Assembly (NCBI RefSeq): GCF_003116815.1
Contig: NZ_QDKQ01000007.1
Coordinates: 1-50,127, forward strand
Reading direction: 5' to 3'
DNA length: 50,127 nt
Source: Caulobacter endophyticus
GTDB lineage: Bacteria; Pseudomonadota; Alphaproteobacteria; Caulobacterales; Caulobacteraceae
How positions within the stretch are numbered: position 1 is the stretch's first letter; each line of letters opens with the position of its first letter. Below are positions 34,115 to 42,384 of the stretch, piece by piece. The position numbers and the translations under genes were made by a program. Under the pieces are notes generated by a model that saw only the letters and a program-made list of their open reading frames with translations, searched no databases and had not been told where the DNA came from.

Positions 34115-35886
34115 CAGCGCGCGCCGGCCTTTGCGGGCGCGGCCGCACCGGTGGCCGGCTGCGGCGGCGGCAGGACCACGCCGTTCTGCTCGGCGTAGCG
34201 GTTCCAGGCCTCGACCAGTTCCTTCAGCTTGGCCGGCTGGCTGGACGCCAGGTCGAGGGCCTCGGCCGGGTCGCTCTTGAGGTTGAAGAGCTGCCAGTTG
34301 GCCGGCAGCACCGCCTCGCGCGAATAGGCCGCCCCGCCCGGCGCGCTGGGCAGGTAGACTGCCTTCCAATCGCCCTGGCGGACGGCCCGGCGGAAGAACA
34401 GCTCCCAATTCACCAGGTCCTGCGGACCGCGCACGACGGCGTCGGGGCTCGCCAGCGCGGCGACCCACGAACGGCCGATGGCCGGGGCGACGGCGCGGCC
34501 GCGATAGGTTTCGGGACGCTTCACCCCGGCCAGTTCCAGCACCGTGGCCTCGACGTCGGACACGTGGGCCAGGGAGTCGACGATGCGGCCGTCGCCCTTT
34601 ACGCCGGGGCCCTCGACGATGGCCGGCGTATGGATGCCGCCCTCCGTGGTGTAGCCCTTGACCTGGCGGGTCGGGGCGGTGGCCGCCTGCGCCCAGCCGG
34701 GGCCGTAGCCCACGTGCGAGGAGCCCGCGCCCAGGTTGTCGAAGCTGTTGTCGATGCCCAGCGTGGCGATCTTGGCAGGGTCGGCGACGCCGCGCACGGT
34801 GTCGATGCGGCTGCCCTCGGCGCCGTTGTCCGACAGGAAGACGATGACGGTGTTGTCGTACTGGCCCGAGGCCTTCAGCGCCGCGACCACCTTGCCGATG
34901 TTCTGATCCATGCGGTCGACCATGGCCGCGTAGATCTCCATGCGGCGCGACTGGTCCTTTTTCTGCTCGGGGCTCAGCGAGCTCCAGGCCGGAGTGTCGA
35001 TGAACGGGTGCGGCTTGACGTCCTTGGGCACGAGGCCCAGCGCCTTGAGCTTGGCCAGACGCTGCTCGCGCAGCACCTCGTAGCCGGCGTCGTAGCGGCC
35101 CTTGTACTTGGCGATGGTCTCAGGCGGAGCCTGCAGCGGCCAGTGCGGCTCGGTGAAGGTCAGATAGGCGAAGAACGGCCGGCTATCACCCGCGCCCTCG
35201 CGGATGAACTGGGCCATCTTGTCGCCGTAGAAGTCGGCCGAATAGACGCCCTTGGGATAGGTCACCACCTTGCCGTCCTCGCGGAAGGTCGAGGCCGCGC
35301 CCGCGGCTTTGTAGGCCTCGGTCTGGTCCTCGCCGAAGTGGTTCTGCAGGCCCTGCAGCAGGGCGTAGGAGCGCTCGAAGCCGCGCGCCGTCGGCGACTG
35401 GTCGTCGGCCAAACCGAGGTGCCACTTGCCGGCCATCAGGGTGCGGTAGCCGCTGTCGCGCAGCAGTTCGGCGACGGTCACCGAGCGCTCGTTGAGATAG
35501 CCCTCGTAGCCCGGCCGTCCCTTCTGCCCCGGCGTCAGCACCTCGGCCATCGAGCCCAGGCCCACCTGGTGGTTGTCCGAGCCTGTCATCAGCATCGAGC
35601 GGGTCGGCGAGCAGGTCGGGGCGGTGTGGAAACCCGACAGCCGCACGCCAGCCTTGGCCAGGGCGTCGAGATTCGGCGTCTCGATCTCGCCGCCGAAGGC
35701 GCCGAGATCAGAATAGCCCAAGTCATCGGCGACAATGACCAAGAAGTTCGGACGCTTCTCGACCGCCCGCGTCGCGGCCGGAGTTGCAGGCTCGGCGGCG
35801 TGGGCGAGGCCGCCCGCGAGGCTGGCGGCGGCGATCAGGGCGCCGGCCAGCAGCCGTGCGCGCAGGGTCGTTCGATGGGTCTTCAT
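34114..35886 (-). CDS. Type I (formylglycine) sulfatase, S1 family
   Basis: A 590-residue exported sulfatase. A signal peptide ends near LAHAAEP. The calcium-binding VIVADDLGYSDLGAFGG and the modification motif C92-S-P-T-R96, whose Cys becomes formylglycine, establish the family; AGKWHLG follows, and LSDNGAEG gives the Asp/Asn ligands. The substrate, judged by the GH95 and fucose genes, is most likely a sulfated fucan or oligosaccharide; the S1 subfamily was not determined. ATG 35886 follows GGGAAGC. First gene of a two-gene unit with its maturase, divergent from the TonB receptor. Confidence 0.95.
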   Translation of the reverse strand: MKTHRTTLRARLLAGALIAAASLAGGLAHAAEPATPAATRAVEKRPNFLVIVADDLGYSDLGAFGGEIETPNLDALAKAGVRLSGFHTAPTCSPTRSMLMTGSDNHQVGLGSMAEVLTPGQKGRPGYEGYLNERSVTVAELLRDSGYRTLMAGKWHLGLADDQSPTARGFERSYALLQGLQNHFGEDQTEAYKAAGAASTFREDGKVVTYPKGVYSADFYGDKMAQFIREGAGDSRPFFAYLTFTEPHWPLQAPPETIAKYKGRYDAGYEVLREQRLAKLKALGLVPKDVKPHPFIDTPAWSSLSPEQKKDQSRRMEIYAAMVDRMDQNIGKVVAALKASGQYDNTVIVFLSDNGAEGSRIDTVRGVADPAKIATLGIDNSFDNLGAGSSHVGYGPGWAQAATAPTRQVKGYTTEGGIHTPAIVEGPGVKGDGRIVDSLAHVSDVEATVLELAGVKRPETYRGRAVAPAIGRSWVAALASPDAVVRGPQDLVNWELFFRRAVRQGDWKAVYLPSAPGGAAYSREAVLPANWQLFNLKSDPAEALDLASSQPAKLKELVEAWNRYAEQNGVVLPPPQPATGAAAPAKAGAR

Positions 35887-36174
35887 GACGCTTCCCTCGT
35901 GTTCTCCCTTCCCCCTAAGGCCTGCAAGGCCGAGCGCTCTTACGACAATTTCGAAACGCCCTGTTGAGAATTTCTGTAATGCCGATCGGAGTAGTTGGGA
36001 TTTAAAGCTCCCTCCGCACCGCAACGACGACGCATCGGCGAAGGGCCCGCCGACGCGTCACTGATCGTCGTTTTCTGCGGTTGTTCTTGCCGTTTATGGG
36101 GGCTCCTCGCGATGTCGGGCGTACTCGTTTCTATCCGCCAGGCGAATACTCGCCGTGACCACAACCGCAACGTG

Positions 36175-38556
36175 ATGCTGCGTCGCCTGACCTTGGCCGC
36201 CTCGTGCGTCGCGCTGATGGCGGGCGCCGCGCCCGTCCTCGCCGCCGAAACGCCAGCCGCGCCCGAACCGGCCTTAGCGACAGCCGACGACGCCGTGGGC
36301 CTGGACGCCGTGGTCGTCACCGCCCGCCGCCGCGACGAGGACGCCCAGACCGTGCCGGTGGCTGTGTCCGCCTTCGGCGGCGCCCAGCTGGAAGCCGCCC
36401 GCGCCTTCAACGTGCGCGACCTGCAGACCCTGTCGCCCAGCCTGTCGGTCAGCGTCACCAACCCGCGCAACACCAGCATCAACATCCGGGGCCTGGGCAA
36501 CAACGTCTCGGTCTACAATGACGGCCTGCAGTCGGCGGTCGGCGTCTATCTGGACCAGGTGTATCTGGGCCGTCCGGGCCAGGCGGTGTTCGACTTGGCC
36601 GACCTCGACTCGGTGCAGGTGCTGCGCGGCCCGCAGGGCACGCTGTTCGGCAAGAACACCTCGGCCGGCGCCCTCGTCATCGCCACCAAGGAGCCGAAGT
36701 TCACGCCGGAATTCAACGCCGACGTCACCGGCGGCAACTACGACTACTTCCAGGCCCACCTGATCGCCTCGGGTCCGATCGTCGAGGACAAGCTGGCCTA
36801 CCGCGTCTCGCTGGCCAACACCCAGCGCGGCGGCTACATGACCAACGTCTATGACGGGTCAAAAACCCAGGATTATCACGACTTCGGCGGCCGGGTTCAG
36901 TTCCTGCTGACGCCGAACGAGAACCTGTCGATCAAGCTGTCGGGCGACTACGGCCAGCAGTATTCCAACACCGCCGCCGCCGTGTTGACGGGCCTCTTCA
37001 CCAACTACGCCGACAGCGGGGCGGCCTATCCCAACGGCTATCTGGCCCGCGCCGCGCGCGTCGGCTTTACGCCGCCGCCGATCGATCCGGAGGCGCGCCG
37101 CGTCTCGGTCAACACCAAGAACAGCTACTTCGAGACCCACGGCGGCGTCTCGGCCATCGTCGACTACAAGCTCGCCGACGCGACCATCACCTCGGTCACC
37201 GCCTGGCGCGGCTGGCACTGGCGTCCGCACAACGACGCCGACGGCACGACCGTCTCGGCGATCATCGACGCCCACCAGGACAACGACCAGCAGCAGTTCA
37301 GCCAGGAATTGCGAATCCGCTCGGAGGGCGAGCGCAAGCTCGATTACGTCGCAGGCCTCTACTACTTCTGGCAGGACCTCGAGGCCGAGGCGGTAAACTA
37401 TTACGGCTCGGCAGCGGCCGACTGGCTGCTGGCCCCGGCGGCGGCCTCGGCCACGGTGCGGGCGGCGGCGCTGAACAACTACTCGATCGTCAGCCACTCC
37501 AGCCCGGAAACCACCAGCGCGGCGGCCTTCGCGCAAGGCACCTGGCACGTCACCGACCGCTTCGATGTCACCGGCGGCCTGCGCTACACCTACGAGAAGA
37601 TGACCGGCTGGTTCGACCAGACGGCCTGGGGCGCCGACCTGTCGGGCCTCAGCGCCGCCGACCAGGCCACGGCCCTGGCCCTGCGCGCCCGCTTCGGCGC
37701 GGCCAACAAGTTCGCCTCCAAGACCTCCGGCGACAGCCTGACCGGCAACATCACCCTGGCCTACACCTTCGACAACGGCCCGCTCGTCTATGCCACCTAC
37801 GCCCGGGGCTACAAGGCCGGCGGCCTGAACCTGTCGAACATCAACACCTCCGGCGCCAACGCCGTCGATCCGGTCATCGCCCCGGAAACCATCGACGCCT
37901 ATGAGGCCGGGCTGAAGAGCACCTGGTTCGACCGCCGCCTGACCGCCAACCTCGCCCTGTTCTGGACCGAGGACGACGGCTACCAGACCACCGCCGTCAA
38001 CCTGATCAACAACGCCAGCTACCTGACCAACGCCGGCAGCGTGCGCAGCCGCGGCGTCGAGCTGGACCTGCGGGCAGCCCCGGTCCAGGGCCTGACCCTC
38101 TACGGCTCGACCACCTACAACGACGCCAGCTACACCAGCTACGAACAGGCCGCCTGCCCGATCGAGATCCAGCTGGCGACCTACTGCAACCTTACCGGCC
38201 GTCGCCTGCCCGGCGCGTCGCTGTGGGCCGCCTCGACCGGCGGCGAATATCGGAAGGCCGCCGGAACCTGGCGCAGCGACGGCCTCGTGGCCTATGCCGG
38301 CTACGACGCCAGCTACAAGTCGTCCTACTACACCAGCGCCTCGAACTCCGAATATTCGAAGATCAAGGGCTACACCCTGCTGAACCTGCGGGCCGGGATC
38401 GGCGCCGAGGACGGCAGCTGGGACCTGCAGGTCTGGGGCCGCAACGTCTTCGACAAGCTCTACTATCTGTCGCTGGGCGCTGCGAACACGGGCGCGATCA
38501 CCGGCACGCTTGGCGACCCGCGCACCTTCGGCGTCACCCTGCGCGTGCGCCGCTAA
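36175..38556 (+). CDS. TonB-dependent outer-membrane receptor
   Basis: A 793-residue receptor. A signal peptide (MLRRLTLAASCVALMAGAA) is followed by a TonB box around DAVVVTA (44-50), the plug (about 55-170, with QVLRGPQGTLFGKNTSAGA), and a 22-strand barrel ending DPRTFGVTLRVRR; the usual terminal Phe is replaced by Arg. The sphingomonad/Caulobacter-type sequence is found in glycan loci as well as for siderophores; the setting suggests uptake of fucose-containing oligosaccharides. The frame stays open upstream, and ATG 36112 would add 21 residues; neither start has a good RBS. 288 bases of promoter region, without clear motifs, separate it from the divergent sulfatase. Confidence 0.93.
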   Translation: MLRRLTLAASCVALMAGAAPVLAAETPAAPEPALATADDAVGLDAVVVTARRRDEDAQTVPVAVSAFGGAQLEAARAFNVRDLQTLSPSLSVSVTNPRNTSINIRGLGNNVSVYNDGLQSAVGVYLDQVYLGRPGQAVFDLADLDSVQVLRGPQGTLFGKNTSAGALVIATKEPKFTPEFNADVTGGNYDYFQAHLIASGPIVEDKLAYRVSLANTQRGGYMTNVYDGSKTQDYHDFGGRVQFLLTPNENLSIKLSGDYGQQYSNTAAAVLTGLFTNYADSGAAYPNGYLARAARVGFTPPPIDPEARRVSVNTKNSYFETHGGVSAIVDYKLADATITSVTAWRGWHWRPHNDADGTTVSAIIDAHQDNDQQQFSQELRIRSEGERKLDYVAGLYYFWQDLEAEAVNYYGSAAADWLLAPAAASATVRAAALNNYSIVSHSSPETTSAAAFAQGTWHVTDRFDVTGGLRYTYEKMTGWFDQTAWGADLSGLSAADQATALALRARFGAANKFASKTSGDSLTGNITLAYTFDNGPLVYATYARGYKAGGLNLSNINTSGANAVDPVIAPETIDAYEAGLKSTWFDRRLTANLALFWTEDDGYQTTAVNLINNASYLTNAGSVRSRGVELDLRAAPVQGLTLYGSTTYNDASYTSYEQAACPIEIQLATYCNLTGRRLPGASLWAASTGGEYRKAAGTWRSDGLVAYAGYDASYKSSYYTSASNSEYSKIKGYTLLNLRAGIGAEDGSWDLQVWGRNVFDKLYYLSLGAANTGAITGTLGDPRTFGVTLRVRR

Positions 38557-38582
38557 CGCCTTTCTTCCGCGACTTCCTCGAC

Positions 38583-38611
38583 GGGGCCCGCTTCACGGCG
38601 GGCCCCTTTTT
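38583..38611 (+). terminator. Intrinsic terminator after the TonB receptor
   Basis: A 9-bp GC-rich stem GGGGCCCGC/GCGGGCCCC with a six-base loop is followed by TTTTTC, 27 bases past the receptor stop. Confidence 0.92.
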
Positions 38612-38644
38612 CTTTGCCCGCGCAGCTGCGCTTGATGGCTGGCG

Positions 38645-38668
38645 CATTGACTTGCGGGACAAGCAATG
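38645..38668. promoter_or_regulatory. Interrupted palindrome upstream of the fucose operon (candidate operator)
   Basis: CATTG-A-CTTG-CGGGA-CAAG-CAATG is a 9-bp inverted repeat interrupted by a single base, in A/T-richer DNA 39 bases before the aldo/keto reductase start. It overlaps a possible -35 element TTGACT. It is a good candidate for binding the IclR regulator encoded at 45947-46726 or another controller. Confidence 0.5.
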
Positions 38669-38706
38669 GAATTTTACCAGCAACATCGATTTTATAAATA
38701 AACGGG

Positions 38707-39738
38707 ATGGAAGCGCGGATGGATGTCGCCGACGAGCGATCGCAGGTTCTGGCGCGACTGCCGCGCCTGGGCTTCGGCGGCGCGGCCGTGGGCAACCTCT
38801 ACGCCCCCGTTTCTGACGCCCAGGCCCGCGCGGTGATCGATGCGGCCCTCGCCGCCGGCATCGGCTATTTCGACACCGCCCCGCACTACGGCTTTGGCCT
38901 TAGCGAGATCCGCCTGGGCCACGCCCTGGCCGGCCGCGACGTCGTCGTCTCCACCAAGGTGGGCCGCCGCCTGGAGCCGATCGACGCCCACGAGCGCGAG
39001 CGCCACGGCTTCGTCGACGCCGCCCCCTTTGAGCCGGTGTTCGACTATGCCTACGACGGCGTCATGCGTACGTTCGAAGACAGCCTGCGCCGGCTGCGCC
39101 GCGACCGGGTCGACGTGCTGCTGGCCCACGACCTGGGCCGCGACACCCACGGCGAGGCCCATGCCGGCCACATGCGCGACTTCCTCGACGGCGGCTACCG
39201 AGCCATGCGCGAACTGAAGGACGCCGGAGCCGTGGGCGCCATCGGCCTGGGCGTCAACGAGCAGGCCGTCTGCGACGAGGCCCTGGCCCACGTCGATCTC
39301 GACGTCTTCCTGCTGGCTGGCCGCTACACCCTGCTGGAACAGACCGCGCTGGACGGCTTCCTGCCGCGCTGCGTGGAGCGAGGTGTGAAGATCATCGTCG
39401 GCGGTCCCTTCAACTCCGGCGCCCTGGTCGAGGCGCCCGGCGGCGGGCCGATCCACTACAACTATGCCCCGGCCGGCCCCGAGATCGTCGCGCGGGTGGA
39501 GAGCCTGCGCCGGGTCTGCGCCGCCCATGGCGTTCCGCTGGCGGCGGCCGCCCTGCAATTCCCCCTCGCCCACCCGGCCGTGGCCAGCGTGATCCCCGGC
39601 ATGGCCAGCCCCGCCCAGGTCGCCGACGCCTTGGCCTGGATTGAGACGCCGATCCCCGCCAGCCTGTGGGACGACCTGCGCGCCGAAGGGCTGCTGCATC
39701 CCGCCGCCCCCCTCCCGTCCGCGCGAGCCGCCGCGTGA
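38707..39738 (+). CDS. Aldo/keto reductase, probable L-fucose dehydrogenase
   Basis: A 343-residue (beta/alpha)8 oxidoreductase. The AKR catalytic tetrad is recognisable: Asp and Tyr in FDTAPHYGFG, Lys in VSTKVGRRL, and His in VLLAHDLGRD. Sequences of this type include D-threo-aldose 1-dehydrogenase / L-fucose dehydrogenase and pyridoxal 4-dehydrogenase. In this operon it should oxidise L-fucose to L-fuconolactone with NAD(P)+. ATG 38707 follows AACGGG; an internal ATG at 38719 is possible. Its stop overlaps the GTG of the next gene (GTGA). L-galactose is an alternative substrate. Confidence 0.88.
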   Translation: MEARMDVADERSQVLARLPRLGFGGAAVGNLYAPVSDAQARAVIDAALAAGIGYFDTAPHYGFGLSEIRLGHALAGRDVVVSTKVGRRLEPIDAHERERHGFVDAAPFEPVFDYAYDGVMRTFEDSLRRLRRDRVDVLLAHDLGRDTHGEAHAGHMRDFLDGGYRAMRELKDAGAVGAIGLGVNEQAVCDEALAHVDLDVFLLAGRYTLLEQTALDGFLPRCVERGVKIIVGGPFNSGALVEAPGGGPIHYNYAPAGPEIVARVESLRRVCAAHGVPLAAAALQFPLAHPAVASVIPGMASPAQVADALAWIETPIPASLWDDLRAEGLLHPAAPLPSARAAA

Positions 39739-40028
39739 AGCCGATCCTGCTCCATCCCGGAGACAACGTTCTCGTGCTGGCGCAAGCGATCCAGGCCGGC
39801 CAGGCCATCGAGATCGACGGCGCGGTGCTGGCCGCGCCGCACGACGTCCCCGTCGGTCACAAGATCGCCCGCCACGCCCTCTCCATCGGCGACAAGGTGC
39901 TGAAGTACGGCGCGCCGATCGGCTCGATGACCGCTCCCGCGGCGCCCGGCGCCCATGTCCACATGCACAACATGAAGAGCGACTACATCGCCAGCCACAC
40001 CCGCCAGGCCACGGGAGAGGCGTCATGA
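39735..40028 (+). CDS. UxaA-type dehydratase small subunit (SAF domain)
   Basis: A 97-residue protein equal to the N-terminal SAF domain of altronate/galactarate dehydratases. It contains VPVGHKIARHALSIGDKVLKYG and a C-terminal HVHMHNMKS, whose histidines contribute to the metal-dependent active site. The start is GTG 39735, overlapping the aldo/keto reductase stop; its stop overlaps the next ATG (ATGA). In UxaA and GarD this domain is fused to the large part, but SuyA of sulfolactate sulfo-lyase is separate as here. It is predicted to join the next gene product to dehydrate L-fuconate. Confidence 0.88.
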   Translation: MKPILLHPGDNVLVLAQAIQAGQAIEIDGAVLAAPHDVPVGHKIARHALSIGDKVLKYGAPIGSMTAPAAPGAHVHMHNMKSDYIASHTRQATGEAS

Positions 40029-41233
40029 GCGCACTCACCGGCTTCCTGCGGGCCGACGGCCGCAAGGGTATCCGCAACGTCGTGGCCGTGGCCTATCTGG
40101 TCGAGTGCGCCCACCACGTGGCCCGGGCGATCGTGACGAAGAGCGACGACACCGACGTCCACCTGATCGGCTTTCCCGGCTGCTATCCCAACGCCTATGC
40201 GCTGAAGGTCATGCAGGCGATCGGCACGCATCCCAATATCGGCGGCGTGTTGCTGGTCTCGCTGGGCTGCGAGAGCTTCAACCGCGAGGCCCTGCGCGCG
40301 GCGATCGCCGCCAGCGGCCGCCCCGTGGAAGTGCTGGTCATCCAGGAAAGCGGCGGCACCGCCGAGACCGTCCGCAAGGGCGTCGAGGCCGTGGCCCGCC
40401 TCAAGTCCGTGGCCGAGCAGGCGCCGCGCGCGCCTATGGACGTCTCAGAGCTGGTGATCGGAACTATCTGCGGCGGCTCGGACGGCACCAGCGGCATCAC
40501 CGCCAATCCCGCCGTGGGGCGGGCTTTCGACCGCCTGGGCGCGGCCGGGGCGGCCTGCGTTTTCGAGGAGACCGGCGAGCTGGTCGGCTGCGAGAAGATC
40601 ATGGCCGACCGCGCGATCACGCCGGAACTGGGCCTGGCGCTGGAAGCCAGCGTCCGCAAGGCCGAGGCCTACTATACCGTCATGGGCTACGGCAGCTTCG
40701 CGCCGGGAAACGCCGAGGGCGGCCTGACCACCCAGGAAGAAAAGTCCATGGGGGCCTATTCCAAGTCGGGATCGGCCCCGATCGTCGGCATTCTCAAGCC
40801 CGGCGACCAGCCGGTCAGCGGCGGCCTCTACCTGCTCGACGTGGTCCCCGACGGCGAGGTGCGGTTCGGTTTTCCCAACATCTCCGACAACGCCGAGATC
40901 GTCGAGCTGATCGCCTGCGGCTGCCACCTGACCCTATTCACCACCGGCCGCGGCTCGGTGGTCGGTTCGGCCGTCTCGCCGGTGATCAAGGTCTGCGCCA
41001 ACCCGGAGACCTACCGCAAGCTCTCCGGCGACATGGACGTCGACGCCGGCCGGATCATGGAAGGCCGCGGCACGCTCGACGAGGTCGGCGACGAGATATT
41101 CGACCTGGTCCTGGCCGTGGCCGGTGGCGCACGGACGGTGTCCGAGGCGCTGGGCCACCAGGAATTCATCCTCACCTACAAGGCCTTCGACCCGATCGGT
41201 CCGGCCTGCCTGCCGCTGCGGCGCGTAAGTTAA
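40025..41233 (+). CDS. UxaA-type dehydratase large subunit, probable L-fuconate dehydratase
   Basis: A 402-residue UxaA C-terminal family protein. It starts at the conserved GFLRADGRKGIRNVVAV strand and includes GCESFN, TICGGSDGTSGITANPAVG, FEETGELVGCE and a Cys-rich C-terminal region (IACGCHLTLFTTGRGS). Together with the 97-residue subunit it equals a full altronate dehydratase. Context between a fucose dehydrogenase and a 2-keto-3-deoxy-acid dehydrogenase points to conversion of L-fuconate to 2-keto-3-deoxy-L-fuconate. Sulfolactate lyase (SuyB), which shares the split architecture, is the main alternative. Iron or manganese dependence is expected from the family. Confidence 0.85.
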   Translation: MSALTGFLRADGRKGIRNVVAVAYLVECAHHVARAIVTKSDDTDVHLIGFPGCYPNAYALKVMQAIGTHPNIGGVLLVSLGCESFNREALRAAIAASGRPVEVLVIQESGGTAETVRKGVEAVARLKSVAEQAPRAPMDVSELVIGTICGGSDGTSGITANPAVGRAFDRLGAAGAACVFEETGELVGCEKIMADRAITPELGLALEASVRKAEAYYTVMGYGSFAPGNAEGGLTTQEEKSMGAYSKSGSAPIVGILKPGDQPVSGGLYLLDVVPDGEVRFGFPNISDNAEIVELIACGCHLTLFTTGRGSVVGSAVSPVIKVCANPETYRKLSGDMDVDAGRIMEGRGTLDEVGDEIFDLVLAVAGGARTVSEALGHQEFILTYKAFDPIGPACLPLRRVS

Positions 41234-41245
41234 GGGGCGACACCG

Positions 41246-41974
41246 ATGGGAAGACTTTCAGGCAAGACCGCCCTGGTCACGGCGGCCGCCCAGGGCATCG
41301 GCAAGGCCAGCGCAGAACTCTTCGCCCGCGAGGGCGCGCGCGTGATCGCCACCGATCTCAACCAAGACCTGCTCGCCGGCGTCGAGGGCTGCGAGGGCCG
41401 CCGCCTGGACGTGCTTGATCCCGACGCCATCAACGCCCTGGCCGCCGAGCTGGGCGCTATCGACGTGCTGTTCAACTGCGCCGGCTACGTCCATTCGGGG
41501 ACCATCCTCGACTGCGACGAACAGGCCTGGGCGTTCTCCTGCGACCTCAACGTCACGGCCCAATACCGCGCCATTCGCGCGTTCCTGCCGGCCATGCTGG
41601 CGGCCGGAGGCGGCTCTATCGTCAACATGGCCTCGGTGGCCAGCTCGATCAAAGGCGTGCCGGGACGCTTCGCCTACGGCGCCACCAAGGCCGCCGTCAT
41701 CGGCCTGACCAAGGCCGTGGCCGCCGACTTCGTTGGCCAGGGGGTCCGCTGCAACGCCATCTGCCCGGGCACTGTCGACACCCCGTCGCTGAACCAGCGC
41801 CTGGCCGACACCGGCGACTACGCGGCCGCCCACAAGGCCTTCACCGCCCGCCAGCCGATGGGGCGCCTTGGCAAGCCCGAAGAGTTGGCCCAGCTGGCGC
41901 TGTATCTGGCCAGCGACGAGTCGGCCTTCACCACGGGCCAGATCCACATCATAGACGGCGGCTGGATCAACTGA
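41246..41974 (+). CDS. SDR oxidoreductase, probable 2-keto-3-deoxy-L-fuconate dehydrogenase
   Basis: A 242-residue classical short-chain dehydrogenase. The cofactor motif [15 protein letters not shown] is followed by an Asp (ATDLNQD), which suggests NAD+ preference; then come NCAG, catalytic Ser in NMASVASS, Y-x-x-x-K in YGATK and the PGTVDTPS loop. In the oxidative fucose pathway this family oxidises 2-keto-3-deoxy-L-fuconate to the 2,4-diketo acid. It sits 12 bases after the dehydratase and 1 base before the mutarotase. Initial fucose dehydrogenation is an alternative role. Confidence 0.88.
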   Translation: MGRLSGKTALVTAAAQGIGKASAELFAREGARVIATDLNQDLLAGVEGCEGRRLDVLDPDAINALAAELGAIDVLFNCAGYVHSGTILDCDEQAWAFSCDLNVTAQYRAIRAFLPAMLAAGGGSIVNMASVASSIKGVPGRFAYGATKAAVIGLTKAVAADFVGQGVRCNAICPGTVDTPSLNQRLADTGDYAAAHKAFTARQPMGRLGKPEELAQLALYLASDESAFTTGQIHIIDGGWIN

Positions 41975-41975
41975 C

Positions 41976-42320
41976 GTGCGCCGCTGCCCCGCCCTCGACC
42001 TCAAGGACGACGCCGAGCTGATCGCCCGCTACGAGGCCTGGCACCGCCCCGGCGCGGTTCCCGAGCCCGTGGTCGCGTCGATCCGCGCGGCGGGCATCCT
42101 CGATATGGAGATCTGGCGCGTCCAGGACCGGCTGTTCATGGTCATTGAGGCGGGACCCGATTTCTCGCCGCAGGCCAAGGCCGCCGCTGACATGGCCTCG
42201 CGGGACGTCCGGGCCTGGGAACGGCTGATGTCGGCCTTCCAGAAGCCCCTGCCCGGCTCGGCCCCGACCGGCAAATGGCGCGACATGCGCCGCATCTTCG
42301 CCCTTTCCGAGCAGCCCTGA
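41976..42320 (+). CDS. RhaM-family sugar mutarotase (probable L-fucose mutarotase)
   Basis: A 114-residue protein of the L-rhamnose mutarotase family (PF05336), a small ferredoxin-like fold that speeds alpha/beta anomer exchange. The family order [14 protein letters not shown] with a catalytic His, [17 protein letters not shown], and the C-terminal [11 protein letters not shown] are present. The start is GTG 41976, one base after the SDR stop. In a fucose operon it would prepare the anomer used by the dehydrogenase. It is distinct from the unrelated FucU fold; rhamnose cannot be excluded. Confidence 0.85.
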   Translation: MRRCPALDLKDDAELIARYEAWHRPGAVPEPVVASIRAAGILDMEIWRVQDRLFMVIEAGPDFSPQAKAAADMASRDVRAWERLMSAFQKPLPGSAPTGKWRDMRRIFALSEQP

Positions 42321-42384
42321 GCTTCCGGCTGCTCCCCCCACCACCACGATTGTTTTCGCGTTCAGAACAAGGCACGGCGACAAG

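Noticed and set aside
39735..41233. Altronate dehydratase (hexuronate pathway) as the primary assignment
   Set aside because: No altronate oxidoreductase, uronate isomerase or KDG kinase is nearby, whereas fucosidase, fucose symporter and lactonase genes surround it. Kept only as an alternative.
38645..42320. L-rhamnose catabolism because of the RhaM-family mutarotase
   Set aside because: The GH95 fucosidase and FucP-like symporter point to fucose, and no rhamnosidase or rhamnonate dehydratase is present.
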